Shown one piece after another: positions 11,101 through 25,050 of a DNA stretch of 64,000 nucleotides; position 1 is the stretch's first letter; each line of letters starts with the position of its first letter. Below the pieces are notes generated by a model that searched no databases, had not been told where the DNA came from, and saw only the letters and a program-made list of their open reading frames with translations. Source of the stretch: Takakia lepidozioides (Eukaryota; Streptophyta; Takakiopsida; Takakiales; Takakiaceae). Position numbers and translations under genes: made by a program. The DNA is taken from positions 58,544,042-58,608,041 of the forward strand of contig CM060734.1 in NCBI GenBank assembly GCA_030704615.1. Reading direction: 5' to 3'.

Positions 11101-11727
11101 CATTCAGATACCAAAGATCTTTAGTGTACGTTCTACTGATATGGCTGAAGGACACTGCAGAGCCTGAACGACTCTGAAGCACAGTTTAGAGAAAGCCCAC
11201 AAATTAGAAGAGAGAATCATGGCTCTACCTTTTCCTGAAGGCTTGGTAGTCGTCATAGCCACCACTAGAACGGATCTCGGGCCTGGCATTGCCGAGGTCG
11301 ATGCCCCTTCGAGCTCCACGGCCTCACCCCATAATCTGCTTCGTGAAGTGAGGCACCACCGCAGATGCGGTATAGAAGAAGACATGGAAGTTAGAGGAGT
11401 ATCGGAGCACTCTGCCAGCAACTCCGTGTTTGCGTGTGTGAGACAAGGAACAACCCACCCGTAAGCTTCCATACTCTTCCAGGGATTGTAGAACCTCCTC
11501 AGTGGTCTCTGGCGATTGGTCATCCTGCCAAAGAAATGGTTCCTTGGAAAAGCAATGCTCCTTGCTCCTTCGGCTTGTACATACTCTAGCGACAGCTGCC
11601 TCGAGTAAGGGTCACACAAGAGGCAGCCGGGGGTCGGGGTCGTCGTAAAACCGAAGGAAACCGATTGCAACTACCTCTTCCAGTCCCCGTTCTTCCTCAG
11701 GACGAAAATTCTGGGGCGGGACGCCAT
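8176..11727 (-). CDS. PPR-DYW RNA-editing factor with N-terminal OSB-type PDF motif
   Basis: The main exon (8,176-10,281) encodes P, L and S pentatricopeptide repeats, E/E+ motifs and a complete DYW cytidine-deaminase domain: PGRSCIEV box, HSE catalytic motif in [19 protein letters not shown] zinc motif and terminal CSCGDYW. An acceptor (TTTCACAG) at 10,282 joins in phase to an exon ending at 10,544 with donor AAG|GTGAG. Together they read [18 protein letters not shown], then [14 protein letters not shown], which is the PDF motif of organellar single-stranded DNA-binding (OSB) proteins. Further 5' exons are likely at 10,766-11,182, about 11,459-11,590 and 11,675-11,727; the last begins with an ATG and a basic, organelle-targeting-like N-terminus. 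Known role of the family: site-specific C-to-U editing in mitochondria or plastids. The two most 5' junctions are uncertain; a short model could start at the ATG at 10,296. A 21-bp tandem duplication lies in one repeat. Confidence 0.88.
10544..10623 (-). CDS. Exon encoding first half of the PDF motif
   Basis: An 80-nt exon of the PPR-DYW gene, bounded by acceptor CAG at 10,624-10,626 and donor GTGAG at 10,539-10,543. It reads [19 protein letters not shown] and continues DNRSDK up to the donor in phase 0. The Trp-rich WWDNR core is diagnostic of the OSB PDF motif. A candidate upstream donor (CCCC|GTCAGT near 10,800) gives the matching phase 1, which supports the longer gene model. Confidence 0.7.
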
Positions 11728-14046
<2,319 letters not shown>

Positions 14047-15641
14047 ACGAAACAGTGTTGCTGGGTACAGTATGTTTTGCTCAAAGATGTAGTAATGCAT
14101 TTTTCCGGGATCTGTCTGTGAATGTTACATATTGAAGTCTTCCCGATACAAGTGTATCAGTACTGTGAAGGCCTAGAAACATGAGGGCATGTGACAAGCT
14201 ACCAAAGCAGAAGTGTTTTGGATTACCTCTTCTTGACATGTGTACTGGGAAATTTGGTCTGAAACTTGTGAGCTCTAGTTTGCTGAAGAGTAGTGGTTTG
14301 CACATGTGGTTTGCTTGCGATTGTAGCAGGATGCTACATGCAATACCTGAGCATTGTTTGGTTCTCACAGTATTAACCTCTTAAGCGCCTGAGTGGCCCA
14401 TTGGCTTCTTACTCTGCCCGTTTCTAACCTTAAGTAGGTGCGGTTGACCCCTGCAATGCTTTTTTCATGCTGAGCATCTGCCCGGTTATGTGGGCATCTG
14501 AAGCAGCCAACGCATTTGCCTGGTTGCAATGCTACATTCTGGCAGGATGGGTGTGGGTCACAGCTGCACAGGGTGCAGAAAACCTGGTAGTGGGGGGGCA
14601 CATGGCTGCATTTGCAGGGTCACCCTATGGAGAATTGAAGTGCATTGTAGGGTGGGTAAGTGAGTTAATGCTTCACATCCCTCAGGAAATTGAAGAGGAT
14701 TGCATGAAATAAAAGGCCTCTAACTAGAAGGAAAAATCAACATGAGCAGTTACCTACTACTAAAGTGGGTCAGAGGTTGGCCTGGTTTTGCCAAAATGGA
14801 TCCTTTAGAGGCTAACTATACAGCATGGACTTTGTCTACATAAGTTAATTAAGTCCATTAATTTAGAGGTTCAATGGTGAACTACCTCAAATCCTAGAAT
14901 GAACCAGGCAGCTGTTCAGGTTAGGTGAAATGAACTGTGTTGAAGTGCAAATCAGGTAGCAACTACATACAGAATTTATGCAGTAGCCCAAACAGTTGTT
15001 AGCAGTGTTTGCTAAAACACAAACTAGCAGACCAAAGTCTTAACATCGTGTTGTCAATCACTTCACAGACACAGAAGCCCAGTTTTCAGACCTTTATGCA
15101 AGCTGAGCCAGTGTTCAGAAAGAGGATGCTCTTCGTGGAGATCTGTGCATGTAATGTCAGGTGGAGTGACAGCCTTTGAATCAGTATGGAGTGACCTCAG
15201 AAAATCTATTTCTGTTGCTGTAGTGGAAGGTGTGCATCCAAAATCTAGGCCTGGGGGACTGCCCCGCCCTCAGACAAACTCCCCCTGCCCAGCCTACCTC
15301 CTCACGAAATTATATTGGAAGTGTTACTCACTAAATCTAGTGGTATAACATTCCCCTTCTTTTCAAGGGGGAAAGTAATCATATACATTGCAGAAGAACA
15401 ACACTGGCAGTGATCTTTCCCATGCAGTCCCGTTCCGATACAGTTTACTCTGGGGTGTTACCCTTTGCATCACCCAAAAATGAAAGAGAAAGACAGACAC
15501 TAGTAATGTCCAGGGAGGCCATGGAGCTTATTGAAAGATTTTGATGGCTAGAGGCCTCCACAATGGAAGGATAAATATCACCCTCCCAGCTAACAAAGTG
15601 GGGTTATGTCTTTCAGTGGTTAGCCAACCCAGTGCATAATC
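14047..15641. other. Intergenic: 3' UTRs of UBQ-RPL40 and AAP
   Basis: The two flanking genes converge here. Several 60-95 codon ORFs occur on both strands but none resembles a known family. I see no repeat shared with other parts of the window. Confidence 0.5.
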
Positions 15642-18600
15642 TTAGTTGGTAGCCTTAAATGGGGTGTAATGCCGAAGGTCCTTGCTAATCCCTTCTATAG
15701 AGCCTATCCCTGCAGCTATTGAGACAACGAGACATATTAAGCTAAGGATTTGTAGGCTAACCCACTTGGAGCTCCACCGCTGAACCTTGTGCTGAACTAT
15801 GTACATCTGTACCGGGAAATACACTGTAAGGGGCCAAAATCCTGTAGCTCCAATCAAACCCAGGACATCATTGAAAAAGGGGAGGAGCATGGATATGACT
15901 GTGGTTATAATCACATAGAGCGTACGCCAAACCAACCGAAAGTGGTTGAAACGCATTGAACCAACCCATGGGAGCTTGACATAGTGTTCCTTGTTAATGA
16001 AGTTGCTCTTTGGCCACTTGCTTGACACCCAGGTCTCCACAAAACCAAACAGCGGCTGTGTATATACCTGAATTAAATCCAAACAGACCAAACTATTTTC
16101 AGGAGCAGATCGGCAATTCACAACATTTAAAAGACCTTCACTTCTGTGGCATATGTTCAAGAATGGGACCCACCTCAATTGTTAACAGCAATTTACTGGA
16201 AGGACTAGCAACAGATGTAGTAACTAACTATCATAATGCATATTTGTTAAGTCTTTGCACATGTCACAAGTTAAGACTTGCACTTAGTAAACACACAATA
16301 GCAAGTTGGAACGAACAAGTACCTAACCACTGGGGATTGGGGGCACAGTTCCATACAGTGGGTGAGGTAAAACTACTCATAAATAGGGTTATAATATCTT
16401 GAGGGCCCAATGTCCTCCAGGGTATATCATACAGTAATCCACAGAGTCAGTCACACAAATACAATCTTATGTGACAGGCCAAAGGCAAAACCAACCGCAT
16501 GTTATCAGCTTGTTGTCAATCCAAGAGGTTGATTTGGGTAGGACAAATATGGATGTGTTACCAAGGGGTACAGTCACCTGATAGGCGCCAACTAGATGGA
16601 TGACAATGCAGGCATTTGCGAAGTCCACCAGCCAATAGGGCTTAAAGAATCCAAAGCCTGTGAGCAGGTTGCCTGGGGCATTGTTGCCAAAGGCAGCATA
16701 TCCAACGCAGCCAACAGACATATAGAATGAGGTAGTAGTAAGAACTCCAATTAGTGTGGCCCGCTTCATCGTTTTGTTCTCAGGAGGCGGCGACTTCAAA
16801 GTATCCTGCTCAACATCAGAAGCAAAGCCCATGAGAGTGGAACATTGACAGTTGTTACCTTCAATGGATGCTTTGAAGAATTGAATTCCCTTCACTCCTC
16901 AGGTATAGCGCCTAAATAGAGTAAAAGACTTTCCTGGCACCTTTTTCTCCCCCGTAAGTCAATAACAGCAAATAAACTAGTTCCACTGTGTGGTAGCAGC
17001 CATAGAAGCAACCGCGTTGGGATGAACTGGGCCTGGATTAAGCACTTTGTTTTCCTGGCCTTCCAAGCATGTCTCAACTATTTGCAAGTTCCGTTTTTGG
17101 CCGTCGAAGACTAAAGAATCAATGATCCTGTATATCTTCTTGTCAAAAATCAGTCATCATGGGTAAGGATGATGTTCCACATGAGTATTATCTCTCTCTG
17201 CCGGTGCACTGATGATTGCCCAATAACTTGTTTATTAAAGGAAGGAATAAGAAAGAGCCTGTGAAAAATACTTAAAGGATAGGATTGGGGGTGAATGGCA
17301 GGGTGGCCTATGGCTGTTGTTCCACACACTTGCACTGAGAGAACCCCAAGAGAGGTGCATATCATCCATGGTGGCTTAGCAGAGAAGTTGCCAAGCATGG
17401 TGTTGGAGGGGAGAAAAGGACATGCCTGGATCTCAATGAGAATCATGGAGAAGGAATAAGCGAACGCTATGTTTCCAAGGGCATTAAATATTGCCCATAC
17501 TTTTTCAGCTTTTGTAACATTGCCAACCACACTGATATCACCAATCGTCACCCCTGTCAGGGTTCCATGTGAATGCCCACTTTCTGCAAGCCAAATATGT
17601 TGTCCAAGGTTAGAAGCTCTGCAACAAGTCTCCAAAGGTGGGGTGAATGCCTAGTTGTGTGAAGAGTATTGAAACCAGAACCGAACACTCGGTACTATTG
17701 AAGAAACCTTTCTCGACCTCTGCTGTCTGTCAACAAACCCCTGACATTATGGTCTGTCAAACCTCATCAATTATCTATAAACTCAGTCTGTTTCCCTTCA
17801 GGCAGGTGCAACTAGAAAACTCTGGATGCTTGCAGGCTTTATCTTAACTCCAATATCACTGCAAAGACACATTGAAACCAACATGTTGCTATTAGTCCTA
17901 TGACAGTGGTGATACAAAGACAGAGTTAAGTAGACGTAGTCTCAAATATGGTGGTCTACGTACCAAAAGCCTTCTCAAGACCGAGGCCGAGTCCGATTGT
18001 AGAATATGTGAAGGACATGACAGCAGCAACAATCGAAAGCCACCATATCTCACCAAAATCTGGAATCTGTGAAAATATGATCTGAACTACACCAAACAAT
18101 GACATGTACAAAATGTCTGACACATTGCATGGTGCATTGTCCCCTTTTTTATGGAAGCAGTCAGACCTTTGAATGGCCCTGCCGCAGACAGGAAGCAGGT
18201 CAGTACTTCTGAATAGGAACTGGATGAAGTGGCATGGATGGCTCACCTTACACACCTACTCAATCTTGAGCTGACCGATTCATGACAGGTATTGGCCTTA
18301 TGGCTTTACTTTGTGAATAATTAGAAACCATTGCTGGAGGAGAGTGAATGAGGATTAATCTTCTGATCATTTCCAAGAATCACAAACCAACGGTAGTTTG
18401 TTGAAGACTCCAGGCAAACTCATGTTTCAAGCAATAAAGTGGATAGGAGCAGGTTCAAAGCAATTCTCCGACTAACAGAATGTCTCTTTCTGTGCACTCA
18501 TTCCCATTTGCGTCTAGCACCTGCCCAAAGAGAGAGACAACTTACACTGCGCTGACCGAGGCAGTGATGGTATAGCCTATTGATGTTGCCAAGAGGTTAG

Positions 18601-19531
18601 TGTACTGTACAAGACCACAGAACCAAACTTGCCTTCTCCCTGCAGTCCAACAGATCAAAACATAAGTTTGATGCTAGTTGGCTGTTCATTCATGAGCACT
18701 ACTTAATTAGTACCCTGCTGAGCACTTGTAAGATTTCTAGTTGCCCTTTCCTTTCACTGAACTGAACTCTGCCGGATCGTCTAATGTAAAGCACAGTAGA
18801 GGCCACAAACCCAGATTTGCCCTCACTGCGTCCATGTATGTATAATTGCGTTTCCCGGTCTCGGGGTTGGGACTTCTGTAGCAATCGGCCAGCAACAAAG
18901 AGGTGTAGTAAGTGACAATGGCAAAGGCGAGAAGGACAAGTGGTCCTGCAATCCATCCCATCTGGGCAATACTCCATGCTAAGGACAGCACCCCAGAACC
19001 TATGACTGCTGTTATCACATGTGCAGATGCTGTCCAGACAGTTCCTGAAAAAACCACCAAGATTGTATTAGCTAAAGGAGGGGACTATGGCAGACCATCT
19101 TCAAGCTGTAGAGATGGAAAACTGGGAAACAGAGATTATACAGAGAAGAGAGAGCAGAATTACACTGAGAGTCACTGACTCATCCTTATAAAGAGTCATG
19201 TGCTTAATACTAGTTTTACTCTACAAATTGTGGAGATTGTTGGTGACTAGGCCAAGAAGACAAGGAATGAATGCAGCTGTGTCGGAGAGTTTAGTCATAG
19301 TTCCATCTAACAGTCATGAACTAGATTGAGAGAGCATGAGAGAGAGAGAAATGAAATGGTGCTTTATAACGTCGAGAGAGAGAGACCTGTGCGGCGAGGT
19401 TTGCCATCGTCGTCGAGTTTGCTACTATAATCGTAGTGATGCTGAGTAGCACTTTTATCGCCATTCATATGGGGCTTTTCCGAGTCACCATTTTCAGCCT
19501 GCGCGAGCTTGTCATCTCCTTCCCATGCCAT
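15642..19531 (-). CDS. AAP: Amino acid permease (AAP family)
   Basis: Seven exons on the minus strand: 19,387-19,531; 18,811-19,044; 18,546-18,639; 17,964-18,178; 17,426-17,583; 16,578-16,805; 15,642-16,067. They total 1,500 nt and encode 499 residues in one frame. The protein has a short hydrophilic N-terminus, then family blocks TVWTASAHVITAVIGSGVL, LAWSIAQMGWIAGP, TNLLATSIGYTITASVSAV, PDFGEIWWLSIVAAVMSFTY, IAFAYSFSMILIEIQDTLKS and FFKPYWLVDFANACIVIHLV, with about ten membrane segments. AAPs are plasma-membrane proton-coupled importers of neutral and acidic amino acids. The intron after ATC CAG (17,425) has a GC donor (CAG|GCATGT) instead of GT; the other five start with GT and all six end with AG. 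It is divergent from the plastid gene to the right. Confidence 0.96.
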
Positions 19532-21758
19532 CCCGATCCCTTCTGTCTAAGAATATTTCGGCCTTAATTACTCCACTTAAGTCCACATGTGATACTACAG
19601 GGACCTCCTTCGTTCCTTCATCCAGAGTATTCTTTGCAATCAATTGGAAGTCCCTATATCACCATCGTTTCCAAGTTTTGCCTGTAACAGACGAAGCTCT
19701 CTACAGTCACTTCCTGTAAGCAACAGCACCTTGGAATCATATTTGTGCAGTCACCATGTGAATTGTCAACAATCCTTGTAAGTTGGCACTGAGGCCAGTT
19801 TTCTCGCCTTAACTGTGGAGCTATCAGGTCAAATCTGCTCTTCACGACGATAGGAGGGGGGAGTGAAGACACAAAATATTACTAGAATCGCTATGTTTGA
19901 TTAGCTATGATCGACAGGCCAATTAAACAGTCCGACAGAGCTCCTTTACAACATCAAAAGAAACCTCTTGTCTGGAAGGAGCTGGACCACTGATCCGGTG
20001 GCTGTGCACACACCCCAAAAACGACCCCTGACGTAATTCTGCAAGCAAGTCTACCATAGACTACCATGCTGAACTAGCATACTGAAAGACAGACACTCAC
20101 ACGCACAAGCTGATAGCACAAGATGAGCTCCAACAGTACGCCCCCCGAACTGGAACCTCCAGAAATGTAAGAGTGTTAGAGGCATATAAAGCAGAGTGAA
20201 CTGCAACAACTGCAGCCACAGCGACGCTATTTGGCCGCCGGTGTCCTCATAGCCACATCATGTCGCAGACCCCCGGTCTCGCATACGACAGAGTCCGGAT
20301 TCGCACGAGGGACACAGCTACAGAAGGATCTAGGAGAATTTTACTGAATACGAGACTGTATATACCTGTGAAGAAGACCAGGCCGCGTCTTCCAGAGAGA
20401 CAGAAGGCGAGACAGTGGGGTCAGAACAAGCCGCCCTTGAATCCTGGCTGGTCAGATCGAGAGAGGGACAATCACCGACTTGCAGGCACATACTTCGCCA
20501 CCTTCATTTTTATATTTGAGAAGCAAACTCCTGGTAGCACACCCGTGACCGCCGGGACAGGAACCCGAGACGCACACTCCAGTCTCCCACAGATGAGGAG
20601 CGACCACGGAATGCAGAGTATGCGCAAGTCTGGCAGATATTAGGTAGAGCATTCACTCCGCCAGGCTGCGATTTGCACTTTATTAGCAAATCTCCTTAAA
20701 CCTTCTTAGTCTTTCACTTGCGTTGGAAGCCATCGCCATCTCCTCGCTAAACCTTCGCAACTGTAGAGCTTGCCACACTCTCCTTCCCCCCGGCATCTTC
20801 TTCTTCAATAGCCGTCCTAGTCAATGCGCCTTCAGAAACAGCAAGTGAATTCCAACTTACAGCAATCGACAGCGTGAACTTAGACTTTGACAAGAATCCC
20901 AGTGTGACCGCTGACGCCACACCGAGCTTATCACGATGACGGCTCGTCCAATTATATACCTCCGCATTGCGGCCGCAGGCGCAAACGATATGGGATAAAC
21001 AGTACGTACGATAATAAAAGTGATTTTATTATTATTTGAGGCCCTCCACGTTCGGCGGCAGTGCGGCACACGACCGTAAGTCCAAGACCGTTTGACCGCT
21101 GGTCGCCAGAAGACTGCGGTTTGTTCGCTGGTGGGGCCCATCTTCCTCCAGACGCCGACCGAGTAAAAAAAAAGCTTATCCACTCTTGCTAGTTTTTTTT
21201 GTCTTGTTTTTTAATTTAGTTAGGGTAATCGTCGTTAATTGCCCTGCCTAATTCGGCGTAAATTTCAGATTCTGGCGCCGGAAACTTAAATTTAAAACTG
21301 AAAAATGTAGATTCCGTTCGGGTCATAACGCACGTGCACGGAGCCAAAAGGAACACGTGTGGCGGCTTTCGGGTGAGATTGGATAGATAAATTATATAAC
21401 TTGAGGGTAATCATCGAGCGACATGTGTCACGCACATGCAGGATCGACGCAGACCTGGTAATGCGATTGGCTGCAACGTGTCGCGATCTCAATATGCCCG
21501 CGCTGGCCAACCGCGGAAGGCCACTTGACGGCGCTGCGGTCAGATCGACCGCGCCGCGCGGTCGTCACTCCGGGGGCCACGCTTGTCCAGAAAGGAAGGA
21601 AGCTGAAGAAGTCGGGGAGAGTGTGAAAGGAAGTGTAATTGAGCGGGTTGAGGTTTTAGGGTTTAGGGCTTAGGGTTTAGCGGAGGTGAGAGTGAACGGG
21701 AGAGGAGGAGGGGATTGTAGAGAATTGATTTGTGCGAGGAGAGAGGGCAGCAGTGAGA
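19532..21758. promoter_or_regulatory. Divergent promoter region, AAP / plastid gene
   Basis: About 2.2 kb separate the two divergent start codons. Near the right end, 21,652-21,680 carries three telo-box-like units (TTTAGGG, TTAGGGC, TTTAGCG type) in the probable 5' UTR of the plastid gene, a feature common in plant genes for translation and organelle biogenesis. A TATA-like TTATATAA lies near 21,390. GC-rich patches (for example around 20,968 and 21,540) flank AT-rich ones. ORFs here, such as 20,260-20,643, have no recognisable family. Confidence 0.45.
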
Positions 21759-24700
21759 ATGCTTCCCAGCTCATCTTTGGCCAGGGCACAATCCACATTC
21801 TCGGCCTGCTGCAGCCAGAGCAAGGATGCAGGGTTGCAGGGGCGGGCGGCCCTGGTTAGGAATGGAGGGACCACGCGTATGGCGTTTTCGTTTTCGAAAG
21901 GAATTTTGAATTCAGGGAATCTGGCTGCAATGGTGGCTTCCAAGGATCTTACATGGCTTTCGGCTTCGATTGGCCCAGCGAGGAAGTGCAGAGGCTTGAA
22001 TCTAAAAACCGGTAGCTGTCGCATTTGACTCCTCTTTCCCTCGTCATGTCTTTCTCCCTGACCCCGGTTTTTCTCTGCACAGAGGGTCTGTCTGTGCATG
22101 CTATCTCTGTCGCTCTCACTCTCTGTGTCTCTGCCCCACCTAGAACGAATGTTTGCGTCAAATTGATGCTAAAGAAAGTGCTTTTTGGATAAATTTTGGA
22201 AGGACAGAATGAATTTTAGTCTATTAGTCCCAGACCTCTGCTCTCGTGTTGGCATCCCTCCTCCCCCATAGTTCGAATGGTGGGTGGGGTTTGTCTGACT
22301 AGGTTACAGCAAGCGAAGACGAACTGATACAGGTTCTCTGTATCTCTCTTAGGTCTCGATTAGGGATTTGATATGATATTTTTGCAGTGTGTATTATGGT
22401 TCTGCTGGCCTTAATTCAAGTCTAAAATATGAGTTTTGTGCTCAGTAGGTTGAACGTATGTGTTTGTCCGTCTCCAGCCCTCAGCCTTCCTTCACTTATA
22501 GTCTACTTTCTCTCTTGTGTCGTCTATCTACCCCCATTCCCCACCTTTTCTTCGTTTGTTTGTCATTGCTGTCGCATAAGAGAGTTTATCTATTTGAAGG
22601 TGCCTTGGCGGATGCTCAAAGGGCGGACCTAGATGTACAGATGAAACCAAAAGCCCTTGATCGAAAATCAAAGCCAACAAATAAGGAGGAGGTGCAGGGT
22701 GCACTTGTTGCGGAGCCCGAGACAGCTGGGGAGACGGAAAAGGAAGGAAATATATTAGGAAGTGCAGAGACTGTAATTGACCCTGAGTCAGAAATAAAGA
22801 GAGATGGGCAGAAAGATATAGAGGAATAGAACAGGAACAGGGAACCTCAAGCAGATCGGAGGACATGGAGGACATTGAAGTTGAAAAAGGCTACAAAATG
22901 GGTCGTGTTTGTGATCGACTGATTGAAGTATTCTTGGTAGAGAAGACTAAGCCTGCAGAGTGGAGACTTTTGCTGGCATTTAGTGAGGAATGGGTTCGCA
23001 TAAGGCCATATTTCTTCAAGCGGTGCAAGTCGCGGGCGAAAGCAGAAGAAGATCCCAAGAAGAAAGCGGACTTGCTGAAGCTTGCAAGGCGGCTGCAAAA
23101 GGTACTAATAGTCACTGAGGCTGAAATGTCACCCTTTTGAAAGTGCACGAGCTGTTGTCTCATTTTGACAATGTTTTCTTGTATTTCTGAAGTAACCTCT
23201 TGGCAAATGTCACATGCTAGAATTGGTAGGTTCTGTCCTGACAGAGGTAGGTTCTGTCCCTTTTGTTCCCGCTCAAACTGGGCGCGGGGTCAATGGCCAC
23301 AAGGCTACGGCAAACAACGTCTTATGAGTACAATCTCTCTCCCCCAAGGCTACAGCAAATAACGTCTTATGAGAATATTCTCTCCCTCTCTCTTGCTCAG
23401 TCTTGAGAAATGGGTTGGTCAGGTGGATGATGATATGCTGCGGCATGATGAGCTCCTTGCGGAGATCGAGAAAACCTCAATGGAATTGGACACACTGGTG
23501 GCCCGGCGCAGAAAAGACTTCACTGGAGATTTTTTCCAACACCTTCGCATACTCTGTGATGCCAGCTACACGAATCCAAATCGAAGAGATGGTATGACGA
23601 TTCCTTTCCATTTTCCTTTATTTCAATGAAAATGAAAAAGTTGTTAATGATATGCGGATTATGACATTGCCTAACCTCAGTATCTTATTGAAATTTCCTG
23701 GTTGTTTTCAGATATTGCAAGCATAGCTGCAAGGTGTCTGGCAGGCGTGGAAGCGTATGACAGTGCTTCAGAAGACAATGAAGCCTTGAGCATTGCTCAG
23801 CTGAAGTTTGATGACATTTTGAGTTCCCCCTCTCTAGAGGCTGCGGCAAAGAAGATCGATAATCTGGCCAAGCATAAGGAGCTGGATTCCACACTTATGC
23901 TGCTCATTACAAAGGCCTGGGCGGCGGCAAAAGAATCTACTATGATGAAAGATGAGGTGAGAATCGTTTTTGTGTTAGTCTTCCAGCTGAGTGAAGTCGT
24001 CCTTCATTGGCTCATCAAAACTCATGGGTCTTCATGTATTCGAATGTAAGTTGTGTGAACCTGGGGCGTCACTATTGCTGCTCTTTACACATGATTCTTG
24101 AGCTGTGTTAAACAACGGGAATGTCATTGCATCCAGACAAGAAAGGCCTACTGACAGTGCCATAATAGACGTTTAGCCAATTCACTTGTTGACCGTAGAG
24201 GAGGAACACTTCTTAGTTGTCATATTTGCAATATTAGTGTTGCCAGATGTTCCTCAAGTCCAAGTGATAAGCTTGACACAAAAAATTTCCAGTGGATTAG
24301 ATCTCTAGAATCAGAGCACTCCGCATTTGGAGATGTGCAAGCTGAAATCCCCCGAGTCCAAACAGCCACAATGTTTGCCTCACCTAGTCCATCCCCTTTG
24401 AAATTGCTTTTTTTCAAATAGTGGAATGATCCCTCAAGCAGTCATGTCAGTGGGGTTGGTCAGGCCTTTCCTCGGCAACTAATCATATGATTGCAGTTTC
24501 CAATGTTGAGGGTATTCATGAGACTCATTACTATGGCAGGTGAAGGACATCATGTATCATCTGTACAATGTGGCAAGGGGCAACATGTCAAGACTAGTAC
24601 CCAAGGAAGTTCGTATCATACGCCACCTCCTCTCTATTGAGGACCCCCGGGAGAGGTTTACCGAGATGACCAATGCATTTTCTCCCGGTGACGAATTGGA

Positions 24701-25050
24701 GGGGAAAGACACCGACGATCTTTATACGTAAGCCTCTACCTCCTGGATCATGAAAAGTCTTTGGCCAAAGTGTGTATTTCTCTCTCAACGTCATTGCCTT
24801 GTTTAATGAATAGGGTATAGTTGGAGACTCTAATACTGTCTCCTTCCTCAATTGTAAGCTGATGGTTTTTGTTTCTTGTGGGATGGACAGAACCCCAGAC
24901 AAACTGCTCAAATGGATTCAAATTGTGTTGGAAGCCTTTTACTCTAACAAGAAAGGGACTCTCATCAAAGAAGCCCAGAATTTGATGAACCCTAGTGTCA
25001 TTAGCAGATTGGAGATTCTTAAGGAAGTCCTGGAACACGAGTTTATGTGA
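21759..25050 (+). CDS. Plastid protein, Arabidopsis At4g37920-like
   Basis: Exon 1 (21,759 to about 22,012) encodes a Ser/Ala/Arg-rich N-terminus (MLPSSSLARAQSTFSACC) typical of a chloroplast transit peptide. After an acidic linker exon from 22,598, the conserved body runs through 22,834-23,101, 23,423-23,591, 23,712-23,956, 24,540-24,727 and 24,891-25,050. It reads GRVCDRLIEVFLVEKTKP, VDDDMLRHDELLAEI, LMLLITKAWAAAKESTMM, MYHLYNVARGNMSRLVPK and TPDKLLKWIQIVLEAFY, matching the At4g37920 family (often labelled endoribonuclease E-like, function unproven). The last four exons sum to 762 nt, exactly in frame. Between 22,690 and 22,834 the frame only continues if a 144-nt GT-AG intron is removed; otherwise it is a frameshift. 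A dispersed repeat sits in the intron after 23,101. Confidence 0.88.
23258..23385 (+). repeat. Dispersed repeat, copy B, with internal partial duplication
   Basis: Near-identical to 8,078-8,154 over about 75 bp (TTTTGTTCCCGCTCAAACTG, GGCGCGGGGTC, GGCCACAAGGCTAC, CGTCTTATGAG). The last 30 bp (CAAGGCTACRGCAAAYAACG, then TCTTATGAG) are repeated again at 23,345-23,374. Just upstream, GTAGGTTCTGTCC also occurs twice. The whole block lies in an intron of the At4g37920-like gene. Confidence 0.7.

Noticed and set aside
20260-20643. 127-codon ORF in the AAP/plastid-gene spacer
   Set aside because: GC-rich spacer with unusual composition; no family resemblance and an open frame on the other strand too.
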